64,000 bases of DNA, taken from Limanda limanda (taxonomy: Eukaryota > Chordata > Actinopteri > Pleuronectiformes > Pleuronectidae). A model generated the notes under the pieces. The model worked only from the letters and a program-made list of their open reading frames with translations. It was not told the DNA's origin and searched no databases. Shown one piece after another: positions 37,296 through 50,416 of the stretch (positions are counted from its first letter, which is position 1; each line of letters begins with the position of its first letter). Location: the NCBI RefSeq assembly GCF_963576545.1, contig NW_026870578.1, positions 248,001 through 312,000 of the forward strand. Reading direction: 5' to 3'. The translations under genes were made by a program, and so were the position numbers.

Positions 37296-39958
37296 ACCCC
37301 ATTTAGTGGGGGTAGAGCCTACTTGCAAGTCTCTCCGACCTTCACAAAAAAAGTTATTCAAGAATATCTCTTTCTCCTATGTGCTTTCATCCCTAACCCT
37401 AACCCTAACCCTTCCGAAAGTCGGAGAAGCTCAAGGATGGTACCGATCGATGCGCGCTACCCCATTTAGTGGGGGTAGAGCCTACTTGCAAGTCTCTCCG
37501 ACCTTCACAAAAAAAGTTATTCAAGAATATCTCCTCAGATTTGGGGGAATTTCGTCGGTCGACCTCTTCCGAAGGTCGTACAAGCTTGGGGATGGTACCA
37601 ATCGATCCGCAGGACCCAAATTAGTCCAGATGCAACCACTTTCCAAGTCTCTCCGACCTTCACAAAAAAAGTTATTCAAGAATATCTCTTTCTCCTATGT
37701 GCTTTCATCCCTAACCCTAACCCTAACCCTTCCGAAAGTCGGAGAAGCTCAAGGATGGTACCGATCGATGCGCGCTACCCCATTTAGTGGGGGTAGAGCC
37801 TACTTGCAAGTCTCTCCGACCTTCACAAAAAAAGTTATTCAAGAATATCTCCTCAGATTTGGGGGAATTTCGTCGGTCGACCTCTTCCGAAGGTCGTACA
37901 AGCTCGGGGATGGTACCAATCGATCCGCAGGACCCAAATTAGTCCAGATGCAACCACTTTCCAAGTCTCTCCGACCTTCACAAAAAAAGTTATTCAAGAA
38001 TATCTCTTTCTCCTATGTGCTTTCATCCCTAACCCTAACCCTAACCCTTCCAAAAGTCGGAGAAGCTCAAGGATGGTACCGATCGATGCGCGCTACCCCA
38101 TTTAGTGGGGGTAGAGCCTACTTGCAAGTCTCTCCGACCTTCACAAAAAAAGTTATTCAAGAATATCTCTTTCTCCTATGTGCTTTCATCCCTAACCCTA
38201 ACCCTAACCCTTCCGAAAGTCGGAGAAGCTCAAGGATGGTACCGATCGATGCGCGCTACCCCATTTAGTGGGGGTAGAGCCTACTTGCAAGTCTCTCCGA
38301 CCTTCACAAAAAAAGTTATTCAAGAATATCTCTTTCTCCTATGTGCTTTCATCCCTAACCCTAACCCTAACCCTTCCGAAAGTCGGAGAAGCTCAAGGAT
38401 GGTACCGATCGATGCGCGCTACCCAATTTAGTGGGGGTAGAGCCTACTTGCAAGTCTCTCCGACCTTCAAAAAAAAAGTTATTCAAGAATATCTCTTTCT
38501 CCTATGTGCTTTCATCCCTAACCCTAACCCTAACCCTTCCAAAAGTCGGAGAAGCTCAAAGATGGTACCGATCGATGCGCGCTACCCCATTTAGTGGGGG
38601 TAGAGCCTACTTGCAAGTCTCTCCGACCTTCACAAAAAAAGTTATTCAAGAATATCTCCTCAGATTTGGGGGAATTTCGTCGGTCGACCTCTTCCGAAGG
38701 TCGTACAAGCTCGGGGATGGTACCAATCGATCCGCAGGACCCAAATTAGTCCAGATGCAACCACTTTCCAAGTCTCTCCGACCTTCACAAAAAAAGTTAT
38801 TCAAGAATATCTCTTTCTCCTATGTGCTTTCATCCCTAACCCTAACCCTAACCCTTCCGAAAGTCGGAGAAGCTCAAGGATGGTACCGATCGATGTGCGC
38901 TACCCCATTTAGTGGGGGTAGAGCCTACTTGCAAGTCTCTCCGACCTTCACAAAAAAAGTTATTCAAGAATATCTCTTTCTCCTATGTGCTTTCATCCCT
39001 AACCCTAACCCTAACCCTTCCGAAAGTCGGAGAAGCTCAAGGATGGTACCGATCGATGCGCGCTACCCCATTTAGTGGGGGTAGAGCCTACTTGCAAGTC
39101 TCTCCGACCTTCACAAAAAAAGTTATTCAAGAATATCTCCTCAGATTTGGGGGAATTTCGTCGGTCGACCTCTTCCGAAGGTCGTACAAGCTCGGGGATG
39201 GTACCAATCGATCCGCAGGATCCAAATTAGTCCAGATGCAACCACTTTCCAAGTCTCTCCGACCTTCACAAAAAAAGTTATTCAAGAATATCTCTTTCTC
39301 CTATGTGCTTTCATCCCTAACCCTAACCCTAACCCTTCCGAAAGTCGGAGAAGCTCAAGGATGGTACTGATCGATGCGCGCAACCCCATTTAGTGGGGGT
39401 AGAGCCTACTTGCAAGTCTCTCCGACCTTCACAAAAAAAGTTATTCAAGAATATCTCCTCAGATTTGGGGGAATTTCGTCGGTCGACCTCTTCCGAAGGT
39501 CGTACAAGCTCGGGGATGGTACCAATCGATCCGCAGGACCCAAATTAGTCCAGATGCAACCACTTTCCAAGTCTCTCCGACCTTCACAAAAAAAGTTATT
39601 CAAGAATATCTCTTTCTCCTATGTGCTTTCATCCCTAACCCTAACCCTAACCCTTCCGAAAGTCGGAGAAGCTCAAGGATGGTACCGATCGATGCGCGCT
39701 ACCCCATTTAGTGGGGGTAGAGCCTACTTGCAAGTCTCTCCGACCTTCACAAAAAAAGTTATTCAAGAATATCTCTTTCTCCTATGTGCTTTCATCCCTA
39801 ACCCTAACCCTAACCCTTCCGAAAGTCGGAGAAGCTCAAGGATGGTACCGATCGATGCGCGCTACCCCATTTAGTGGGGGTAGAGCCTACTTGCAAGTCT
39901 CTCCGACCTTCACAAAAAAAGTTATTCAAGAATATCTCTTTCTCCTATGTGCTTTCAT

Positions 39959-39979
39959 CCCTAGCCCTAACGCTAACCC
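39959..39979 (-). repeat. Degenerate telomere block, locus 6
   Basis: In A unit 39864, same double change, 14788 bp after locus 5. The next B unit additionally has GTCGTAAAAGCTCTAGG. Confidence 0.88.
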
Positions 39980-41401
39980 TTCCGAAAGTCGGAGAAGCTC
40001 AAGGATGGTACCGATCGATGCGCGCAACCCCATTTAGTGGGGGTAGAGCCTACTTGCAAGTCTCTCCGACCTTCACAAAAAAAGTTATTCAAGAATATCT
40101 CCTCAGATTTGGGGGAATTTCGTCGGTCGACCTCTTCCGAAGGTCGTAAAAGCTCTAGGATGGTACCAATCGATCCGCAGGACCCAAATTAGTCCAGATG
40201 CAACCACTTTCCAAGTCTCTCCGACCTTCACAAAAAAAGTTATTCAAGAATATCTCTTTCTCCTATGTGCTTTCATCCCTAACCCTAACCCTAACCCTTC
40301 CGAAAGTCGGAGAAGCTCAAGGATGGTACCGATCGATGCGCGCTACCCCATTTAGTGGGGGTAGAGCCTACTTGCAAGTCTCTCCGACCTTCACAAAAAA
40401 CGTTATTCAAGAATATCTCTTTCTCCTATGTGCTTTCATCCCTAACCCTAACCCTAACCCTTCCGAAAGTCGGAGAAGCTCAAGGATGGTACCGATCGAT
40501 GCGCGCTACCCCATTTAGTGGGGGTAGAGCCTACTTGCAAGTCTCTCCGACCTTCACAAAAAAAGTTATTCAAGAATATCTCCTCAGATTTGGGGGAATT
40601 TCGTCGGTCGACCTCTTCCGAAGGTCGTACAAGCTCGGGGATGGTACCAATCGATCTGCAGGACCCAAATTAGTCCAGATGCAACCACTTTCCAAGTCTC
40701 TCCGACCTTCACAAAAAAAGTTATTCAAGAATATCTCTTTCTCCTATGTGCTTTCATCCCTAACCCTAACCCTAACCCTTCCGAAAGTCGGAGAAGCTCA
40801 AGGATGGTACCGATCGATGCGCGCTACCCCATTTAGTGGGGGTAGAGCCTACTTGCAAGTCTCTCCGACCTTCAAAAAAAAAGTTATTCAAGAATATCTC
40901 TTTCTCCTATGTGCTTTCATCCCTAACCCTAACCCTAACCCTTCCGAAAGTCGGAGAAGCTCAAGGATGGTACCGATCGATGCGTGCTACCCCATTTAGT
41001 GGGGGTAGAGCCTACTTGCAAGTCTCTCCGACCTTCACAAAAAAAGTTATTCAAGAATATCTCTTTCTCCTATGTGCTTTCATCCCTAACCCTAACCCTA
41101 ACCCTTCCGAAAGTCGGAGAAGCTCAAGGATGGTACCGATCGATGCGCGCAACCCCATTTAGTGGGGGTAGAGCCTACTTGCAAGTCTCTCCGACCTTCA
41201 CAAAAAAAGTTATTCAAGAATATCTCCTCAGATTTGGGGGAATTTCGTCGGTCGACCTCTTCCGAAGGTCGTACAAGCTCGGGGATGGTACCAATCGATC
41301 CGCAGGACCCAAATTAGTCCAGATGCAACCACTTTCCAAGTCTCTCCGACCTTCACAAAAAAAGTTATTCAAGAATATCTCTTTCTCCTATGTGCTTTCA
41401 T

Positions 41402-41416
41402 CCCTAACCCTAACCC
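41402..41416 (-). repeat. Contracted telomere block (CCCTAA x2 + CCC), C unit 41307
   Basis: One CCCTAA is missing, shortening the C unit to 157 bp and leaving three GGG runs on the minus strand. Replication slippage within the short repeat is the simplest explanation. Confidence 0.9.
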
Positions 41417-42846
41417 TTCCGAAAGTCGGAGAAGCTCAAGGATGGTACCGATCGATGCGCGCTACCCCATTTAGTGGGGGTAGAGCCTACTTGCAAGTCT
41501 CTCCGACCTTCACAAAAAAAGTTATTCAAGAATATCTCTTTCTCCTATGTGCTTTCATCCCTAACCCTAACCCTAACCCTTCCGAAAGTCGGAGAAGCTC
41601 AAGGATGGTACCGATCGATGCGCGCTACCCCATTTAGTGGGGGTAGAGCCTACTTGCAAGTCTCTCCGACCTTCACAAAAAAGGTTATTCAAGAATATCT
41701 CCTCAGATTTGGGGGAATTTCGTCGGTCGACCTCTTCCGAAGGTCGTACAAGCTCGGGGATGGTACCAATCGATCCGCAGGACCCAAATTAGTCCAGATG
41801 CAACCACTTTCCAAGTCTCTCCGACCTTCACAAAAAAAGTTATTCAAGAATATCTCTTTCTCCTATGTGCTTTCATCCCTAACCCTAACCCTAACCCTTC
41901 CGAAAGTCGGAGAAGCTCAAGGATGGTACCGATCGATGCGCGCTACCCCATTTAGTGGGGGTAGAGCCTACTTGCAAGTCTCTCCGACCTTCACAAAAAA
42001 AGTTATTCAAGAATATCTCTTTCTCCTATGTGCTTTCATCCCTAACCCTAACCCTAACCCTTCCGAAAGTCGGAGAAGCTCAAGGATGGTACCGATCGAT
42101 GCGCGCTACCCCATTTAGTGGGGGTAGAGCCTACTTGCAAGTCTCTCCGACCTTCACAAAAAAAGTTATTCAAGAATATCTCTTTCTCCTATGTGCTTTC
42201 ATCCCTAACCCTAACCCTAACCCTTCCGAAAGTCGGAGAAGCTCAAGGATGGTACCGATCGATGCGCGCTACCCAATTTAGTGGGGGTAGAGCCTACTTG
42301 CAAGTCTCTCCGACCTTCAAAAAAAAAGTTATTCAAGAATATCTCTTTCTCCTATGTGCTTTCATCCCTAACCCTAACCCTAACCCTTCCAAAAGTCGGA
42401 GAAGCTCAAGGATGGTACCGATCGATGCGCGCTACCCCATTTAGTGGGGGTAGAGCCTACTTGCAAGTCTCTCCGACCTTCACAAAAAAAGTTATTCAAG
42501 AATATCTCTTTCTCCTATGTGCTTTCATCCCTAACCCTAACCCTAACCCTTCCGAAAGTCGGAGAAGCTCAAGGATGGTACCGATCGATGCGCGCTACCC
42601 CATTTAGTGGGGGTAGAGCCTACTTGCAAGTCTCTCCGACCTTCACAAAAAAAGTTATTCAAGAATATCTCCTCAGATTTGGGGGAATTTCGTCGGTCGA
42701 CCTCTTTCGAAGGTCGTACAAGCTCGGGGATGGTACCAATCGATCCGCAGGACCCAAATTAGTCCAGATGCAACCACTTTCCAAGTCTCTCCGACCTTCA
42801 CAAAAAAAGTTATTCAAGAATATCTCTTTCTCCTATGTGCTTTCAT

Positions 42847-42861
42847 CCCTAACCCTAACCC
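42847..42861 (-). repeat. Contracted telomere block, C unit 42752
   Basis: Same loss of one CCCTAA (157-bp unit). It is not at a paralogous offset from the block at 41402, so it is probably an independent slippage. Confidence 0.9.
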
Positions 42862-45800
42862 TTCCGAAAGTCGGAGAAGCTCAAGGATGGTACCGATCGA
42901 TGTGCGCTACCCCATTTAGTGGGGGTAGAGCCTACTTGCAAGTCTCTCCGACCTTCACAAAAAAAGTTATTCAAGAATATCTCTTTCTCCTATGTGCTTT
43001 CATCCCTAACCCTAACCCTAACCCTTCCGAAAGTCGGAGAAGCTCAAGGATGGTACCGATCGATGCGCGCTACCCCATTTAGTGGGGGTAGAGCCTACTT
43101 GCAAGTCTCTCCGACCTTCACAAAAAAAGTTATTCAAGAATATCTCCTCAGATTTGGGGGAATTTCGTCGGTCGACCTTTTCCGAAGGTCGTACAAGCTC
43201 GGGGATGGTACCAATCGATCCGCAGGACCCAAATTAGTCCAGATGCAACCACTTTCCAAGTCTCTCCGACCTTCACAAAAAAAGTTATTCAAGAATATCT
43301 CTTTCTCCTATGTGCTTTCATCCCTAACCCTAACCCTAACCCTTCCGAAAGTCGGAGAAGCTCAAGGATGGTACCGATCGATGCGCGCTACCCCATTTAG
43401 TGGGGGTAGAGCCTACTTGCAAGTCTCTCCGACCTTCACAAAAAAAGTTATTCAAGAATATCTCTTTCTCCTATGTGCTTTCATCCCTAACCCTAACCCT
43501 AACCCTTCCGAAAGTCGGAGAAGCTCAAGGATGGTACCGATCGATGCGCGCTACCCCATTTAGTGGGGGTAGAGCCTACTTGCAAGTCTCTCCGACCTTC
43601 ACAAAAAAAGTTATTCAAGAATATCTCCTCAGATTTGGGGGAATTTCGTCGGTCGACCTCTTCCGAAGGTCGTACAAGCTTGGGGATGGTACCAATCGAT
43701 CCGCAGGACCCAAATTAGTCCAGATGCAACCACTTTCCAAGTCTCTCCGACCTTCACAAAAAAAGTTATTCAAGAATATCTCTTTCTCCTATGTGCTTTC
43801 ATCCCTAACCCTAACCCTAACCCTTCCGAAAGTCGGAGAAGCTCAAGGATGGTACCGATCGATGTGCGCTACCCCATTTAGTGGGGGTAGAGCCTACTTG
43901 CAAGTCTCTCCGACCTTCACAAAAAAAGTTATTCAAGAATATCTCCTCAGATTTGGGGGAATTTCGTCGGTCGACCTCTTCCGAAGGTCGTACAAGCTCG
44001 GGGATGGTACCAATCGATCCGCAGGACCCAAATTAGTCCAGATGCAACCACTTTCCAAGTCTCTCCGACCTTCACAAAAAAAGTTATTCAAGAATATCTC
44101 TTTCTCCTATGTGCTTTCATCCCTAACCCTAACCCTAACCCTTCCAAAAGTCGGAGAAGCTCAAGGATGGTACCGATCGATGCGCGCTACCCCATTTAGT
44201 GGGGGTAGAGCCTACTTGCAAGTCTCTCCGACCTTCACAAAAAAAGTTATTCAAGAATATCTCTTTCTCCTATGTGCTTTCATCCCTAACCCTAACCCTA
44301 ACCCTTCCGAAAGTCGGAGAAGCTCAAGGATGGTACCGATCGATGCGCGCTACCCCATTTAGTGGGGGTAGAGCCTACTTGCAAGTCTCTCCGACCTTCA
44401 CAAAAAAAGTTATTCAAGAATATCTCTTTCTCCTATGTGCTTTCATCCCTAACCCTAACCCTAACCCTTCCGAAAGTCGGAGAAGCTCAAGGATGGTACC
44501 GATCGATGCGCGCTACCCAATTTAGTGGGGGTAGAGCCTACTTGCAAGTCTCTCCGACCTTCAAAAAAAAAGTTATTCAAGAATATCTCTTTCTCCTATG
44601 TGCTTTCATCCCTAACCCTAACCCTAACCCTTCCAAAAGTCGGAGAAGCTCAAAGATGGTACCGATCGATGCGTGCTACCCCATTTAGTGGGGGTAGAGC
44701 CTACTTGCAAGTCTCTCCGACCTTCACAAAAAAAGTTATTCAAGAATATCTCTTTCTCCTATGTGCTTTCATCCCTAACCCTAACCCTAACCCTTCCGAA
44801 AGTCGGAGAAGCTCAAGGATGGTACCGATCGATGCGCGCTACCCCATTTAGTGGGGGTAGAGCCTACTTGCAAGTCTCTCCGACCTTCACAAAAAAAGTT
44901 ATTCAAGAATATCTCCTCAGATTTGGGGGAATTTCGTCGGTCGACCTCTTCCGAAGGTCGTACAAGCTCGGGGATGGTACCAATCGATCCGCAGGACCCA
45001 AATTAGTCCAGATGCAACCACTTTCCAAGTCTCTCCGACCTTCACAAAAAAAGTTATTCAAGAATATCTCTTTCTCCTATGTGCTTTCATCCCTAACCCT
45101 AACCCTAACCCTTCCGAAAGTCGGAGAAGCTCAAGGATGGTACCGATCGATGTGCGCTACCCCATTTAGTGGGGGTAGAGCCTACTTGCAAGTCTCTCCG
45201 ACCTTCACAAAAAAAGTTATTCAAGAATATCTCTTTCTCCTATGTGCTTTCATCCCTAACCCTAACCCTAACCCTTCCGAAAGTCGGAGAAGCTCAAGGA
45301 TGGTACCGATCGATGCGCGCTACCCCATTTAGTGGGAGTAGAGCCTACTTGCAAGTCTCTCCGACCTTCACAAAAAAAGTTATTCAAGAATATCTCCTCA
45401 GATTTGGGGGAATTTCGTCGGTCGACCTCTTCCGAAGGTCGTACAAGCTCTAGGATGGTACCAATCGATCCGCAGGACCCAAATTAGTCCAGATGCAACC
45501 ACTTTCCAAGTCTCTCCGACCTTCACAAAAAAAGTTATTCAAGAATATCTCTTTCTCCTATGTGCTTTCATCCCTAACCCTAACCCTAACCCTTCCGAAA
45601 GTCGGAGAAGCTCAAGGATGGTACCGATCGATGCGCGCTACCCCATTTAGTGGGGGTAGAGCCTACTTGCAAGTCTCTCCGACCTTCACAAAAAACGTTA
45701 TTCAAGAATATCTCTTTCTCCTATGTGCTTTCATCCCTAACCCTAACCCTAACCCTTCCGAAAGTCGGAGAAGCTCAAGGATGGTACCGATCGATGCGCG

Positions 45801-47408
45801 CTACCCCATTTAGTGGGGGTAGAGCCTACTTGCAAGTCTCTCCGACCTTCACAAAAAAAGTTATTCAAGAATATCTCCTCAGATTTGGGGGAATTTCGTC
45901 GGTCGACCTCTTCCGAAGGTCGTACAAGCTCGGGGATGGTACCAATCGATCTGCAGGACCCAAATTAGTCCAGATGCAACCACTTTCCAAGTCTCTCCGA
46001 CCTTCACAAAAAAAGTTATTCAAGAATATCTCTTTCTCCTATGTGCTTTCATCCCTAACCCTAACCCTAACCCTTCCGAAAGTCGGAGAAGCTCAAGGAT
46101 GGTACCGATCGATGCGCGCTACCCCATTTAGTGGGGGTAGAGCCTACTTGCAAGTCTCTCCGACCTTCACAAAAAAAGTTATTCAAGAATATCTCTTTCT
46201 CCTATGTGCTTTCATCCCTAACCCTAACCCTAACCCTTCCGAAAGTCGGAGAAGCTCAAAGATGGTACTGATCGATGCGCGCTACCCCATTTAGTGGGGG
46301 TAGAGCCTACTTGCAAGTCTCTCCGACCTTCACAAAAAAAGTTATTCAAGAATATCTCTTTCTCCTATGTGCTTTCATCCCTAACCCTAACCCTAACCCT
46401 TCCGAAAGTCGGAGAAGCTCAAGGATGGTACTGATCGATGCGCGCAACCCCATTTAGTGGGGGTAGAGCCTACTTGCAAGTCTCTCCGACCTTCACAAAA
46501 AAAGTTATTCAAGAATATCTCCTCAGATTTGGGGGAATTTCGTCGGTCGACCTCTTCCGAAGGTCGTACAAGCTCGGGGATGGTACCAATCGATCCGCAG
46601 GACCCAAATTAGTCCAGATGCAACCACTTTCCAAGTCTCTCCGACCTTCACAAAAAAAGTTATTCAAGAATATCTCTTTCTCCTATGTGCTTTCATCCCT
46701 AACCCTAACCCTAACCCTTCCGAAAGTCGGAGAAGCTCAAGGATGGTACCGATCGATGCGCGCTACCCCATTTAGTGGGGGTAGAGCCTACTTGCAAGTC
46801 TCTCCGACCTTCACAAAAAAAGTTATTCAAGAATATCTCTTTCTCCTATGTGCTTTCATCCCTAACCCTAACCCTAACCCTTCCGAAAGTCGGAGAAGCT
46901 CAAGGATGGTACCGATCGATGCGCGCAACCCCATTTAGTGGGGGTAGAGCCTACTTGCAAGTCTCTCCGACCTTCACAAAAAAAGTTATTCAAGAATATC
47001 TCTTTCTCCTATGTGCTTTCATCCCTAACCCTAACCCTAACCCTTCCGAAAGTCGGAGAAGCTCAAGGATGGTACCGATCGATGCGCGCTACCCCATTTA
47101 GTGGGGGTAGAGCCTACTTGCAAGTCTCTCCGACCTTCACAAAAAAAGTTATTCAAGAATATCTCCTCAGATTTGGGGGAATTTCGTCGGTCGACCTCTT
47201 CCGAAGGTCGTACAAGCTCTAGGATGGTACCAATCGATCCGCAGGACCCAAATTAGTCCAGATGCAACCACTTTCCAAGTCTCTCCGACCTTCACAAAAA
47301 AAGTTATTCAAGAATATCTCTTTCTCCTATGTGCTTTCATCCCTAACCCTAACCCTAACCCTTCCGAAAGTCGGAGAAGCTCAAGGATGGTACCGATCGA
47401 TGCGCGCT

Positions 47409-48207
47409 ACCCCATTTAGTGGGGGTAGAGCCTACTTGCAAGTCTCTCCGACCTTCACAAAAAACGTTATTCAAGAATATCTCTTTCTCCTATGTGCTTT
47501 CATCCCTAACCCTAACCCTAACCCTTCCGAAAGTCGGAGAAGCTCAAGGATGGTACCGATCGATGCGCGCTACCCCATTTAGTGGGGGTAGAGCCTACTT
47601 GCAAGTCTCTCCGACCTTCACAAAAAAAGTTATTCAAGAATATCTCCTCAGATTTGGGGGAATTTTGTCGGTCGACCTCTTCCGAAGGTCGTACAAGCTC
47701 GGGGATGGTACCAATCGATCTGCAGGACCCAAATTAGTCCAGATGCAACCACTTTCCAAGTCTCTCCGACCTTCACAAAAAAAGTTATTCAAGAATATCT
47801 CCTTCTCCTATGCGCTTTTATCCCTAACCCTAACCCTAACCCTTCCGAAAGTCGGAGAAGCTCAAGGATGGTACCGGTCGATGCGCATTACCCCATTTAG
47901 TGGGGGTAGAGCCTACTTGCAAGTCTCTCCGACCTTCACAAAAAAAGTTATTCAAGAATATCTCCTCAGATTTGGGGGAATTTCGTCGGTCGACCCCTTC
48001 CGAAGGTCGTACAAGCTCGGGGATGGTACCAATCGATCCGCAGGACCCAAATTAGTCCAGACGCAACCACTTTCCAAGTCTCTCCGACCTTCACAAAAAA
48101 AGTTATTCAAGAATATCTCCTTCTCCTATGCGCTTTTATCCCTAACCCTAACCCTAACCCTTCCGAAAGTCGGAGAAGCTCAAGGATGGTACCGATCGAT
48201 GCGCGCT
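47409..48207 (+). repeat. 799-bp tandem duplication at the array edge, copy 1
   Basis: Unit order A B C B C. Contains the rare GAATTTTGTCGG variant in B (about 47660), the AAAACGTT variant in A, and edge-type variants from C at 47727 on. Repeated at offset 799. Confidence 0.88.
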
Positions 48208-49006
48208 ACCCCATTTAGTGGGGGTAGAGCCTACTTGCAAGTCTCTCCGACCTTCACAAAAAACGTTATTCAAGAATATCTCTTTCTCCTATGTGCTTTC
48301 ATCCCTAACCCTAACCCTAACCCTTCCGAAAGTCGGAGAAGCTCAAGGATGGTACCGATCGATGCGCGCTACCCCATTTAGTGGGGGTAGAGCCTACTTG
48401 CAAGTCTCTCCGACCTTCACAAAAAAAGTTATTCAAGAATATCTCCTCAGATTTGGGGGAATTTTGTCGGTCGACCTCTTCCGAAGGTCGTACAAGCTCG
48501 GGGATGGTACCAATCGATCTGCAGGACCCAAATTAGTCCAGATGCAACCACTTTCCAAGTCTCTCCGACCTTCACAAAAAAAGTTATTCAAGAATATCTC
48601 CTTCTCCTATGCGCTTTTATCCCTAACCCTAACCCTAACCCTTCCGAAAGTCGGAGAAGCTCAAGGATGGTACCGGTCGATGCGCATTACCCCATTTAGT
48701 GGGGGTAGAGCCTACTTGCAAGTCTCTCCGACCTTCACAAAAAAAGTTATTCAAGAATATCTCCTCAGATTTGGGGGAATTTCGTCGGTCGACCCCTTCC
48801 GAAGGTCGTACAAGCTCGGGGATGGTACCAATCGATCCGCAGGACCCAAATTAGTCCAGACGCAACCACTTTCCAAGTCTCTCCGACCTTCACAAAAAAA
48901 GTTATTCAAGAATATCTCCTTCTCCTATGCGCTTTTATCCCTAACCCTAACCCTAACCCTTCCGAAAGTCGGAGAAGCTCAAGGATGGTACCGATCGATG
49001 CGCATT
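48208..49006 (+). repeat. 799-bp tandem duplication at the array edge, copy 2
   Basis: Same A B C B C order and the same rare variants (GAATTTTGTCGG at about 48459). The A unit at 48208 is bulk-type and is the last A unit before the junction. Confidence 0.88.
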
Positions 49007-49250
49007 TCCCCATTTAGTGGGGGTAGAGCCTACTTGCAAGTCTCTCCGACCTTCACAAAAAAAGTTATTCAAGAATATCTCCTCAGATTTGGGGGAATTT
49101 TGTTGGTCGACCTCTTCCGAAGGTCGTACAAGCTCGGGGATGGTACCAATCGATCCGCAGGACCCAAATTAGTCCAGATGCAACCACTTTCCAAGTCTCT
49201 CCGACCTTCACAAAAAAAGTTATTCAAGAATATCTCCTATGTGCTTTTAT

Positions 49251-49266
49251 CCCTAACCCCTAACCC
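49251..49266 (-). repeat. Contracted and altered telomere block, C unit 49162
   Basis: Reads CCCTAACCCCTAACCC: three C-runs, one of them four long. The unit is 152 bp because the TTTCTCCTATG lead is also shortened to CTCCTATG. It lies in the diverged edge. Confidence 0.88.
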
Positions 49267-49881
49267 TTCCGAAAGTCGGAGAAGCTCAAGGATGGTACTG
49301 ATCGATGCGCATTACCCCATTTAGTGGGGGTAGAGCCTACTTGCAAGTCTCTCCGACCTTCACAAAAAAAGTTATTCAAGAATATCTCCTCAGATTTGGG
49401 GGAATTTCGTCGGTCGACCCCTTCCGAAGGTCGTACAAGCTCGGGGATGGTACCAATCGATCTGCAGGACCCAAATTAGTCCAGACGCAACCACTTTCCA
49501 AGTCTCTCCGACCTTCACAAAAAAAGTTATTCAAGAATATCTCCTTCTCCTATGCGCTTTTATCCCTAACCCTAACCCTAACCCTTCCGAAAGTCGGAGA
49601 AGCTCAAGGATGGTACCGATCGATGCGCATTACCCCATTTAGTGGGGGTAGAGCCTACTTGCAAGTCTCTCCGACCTTCACAAAAAAAGTTATTCAAGAA
49701 TATCTCCTCAGATTTGGGGGAATTTCGTCGGTCGACCCCTTCCGAAGGGCGTACAAGCTCGGGGATGGTACCAATCGATCCGCAGGACCCAAATTAGTCC
49801 AGACGCAACCACTTTCCAAGTCTCTCCGACCTTCACAAAAAAAGTTATTCAAGAATATCTCCTTCTCCTATGCGCTTTTAT

Positions 49882-49896
49882 CCCTAACCCTAACCC
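49882..49896 (-). repeat. Contracted telomere block, C unit 49787
   Basis: CCCTAA x2 plus CCC in a 157-bp edge-type C unit. Confidence 0.9.
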
Positions 49897-50416
49897 TTCC
49901 GAAAGTCGGAGAAGCTCAAGGATGGTACCGATCGATGCGCATTACCCCATTTAGTGGAGGTAGAGCCTACTTGCAAGTCTCTCCGACCTTCACAAAAAAA
50001 GTTATTCAAGAATATCTCCTCAGATTTGGGGGAATTTCGTCGGTCGACCCCTTCCGAAGGTCGTAAAAGCTCGGGGATGGTACCAATCGATCAGCAGGAC
50101 CCAAATTAGTCCAGACGCAACCACTTTCCAAGTCTCTCCGACCTTCACAAAAAAAGTTATTCAAGAATATCTCCTTCTCCTATGCGCTTTTATCCCTAAC
50201 CCTAACCCTAACCCTTCCGAAAGTCGGAGAAGCTCAAGGATGGTACCGATCGATGCGCATTACCCCATTTAGTGGGGGTAGAGCCTACTTGCAAGTCTCT
50301 CCGACCTTCAAAAAAAAAGTTATTCAAGAATATCTCCTCAGATTTGGGGGAATTTCGTCGGTCGACCCCTTCCGAAGGTCGTACAAGCTCGGGGATGGTA
50401 CCAATCAATCCGCAGG

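Larger units (their letters stand above)
36008..47408 (+). repeat. Satellite 1 region 5: third ~7.4-kb copy and continuation
   Basis: A starts: 36008, 36171, 36334, 36815, 37296, 38095, 38258, 38421, 38902, 39701, 39864, 40345, 40826, 40989, 41464, 41945, 42108, 42271, 42434, 42909, 43390, 44189, 44352, 44515, 44678, 45159, 45640, 46121, 46284, 46765, 46928. B starts: 36497, 36978, 37459, 37777, 38584, 39065, 39383, 40027, 40508, 41152, 41627, 42597, 43072, 43553, 43871, 44841, 45322, 45803, 46447, 47091, each followed by C. From 36008 to about 42.1 kb it matches 21220 onward at offset 14788, shifting to 14782 after a lost CCCTAA at 41.4 kb. Beyond that the order is a rearranged mix. Confidence 0.88.

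Noticed and set aside
50208..50408. Minus-strand open frame of 66 codons
   Set aside because: Reverse complement of an edge C/B unit boundary. It contains no recognisable domain and exists only because this copy lacks a stop.
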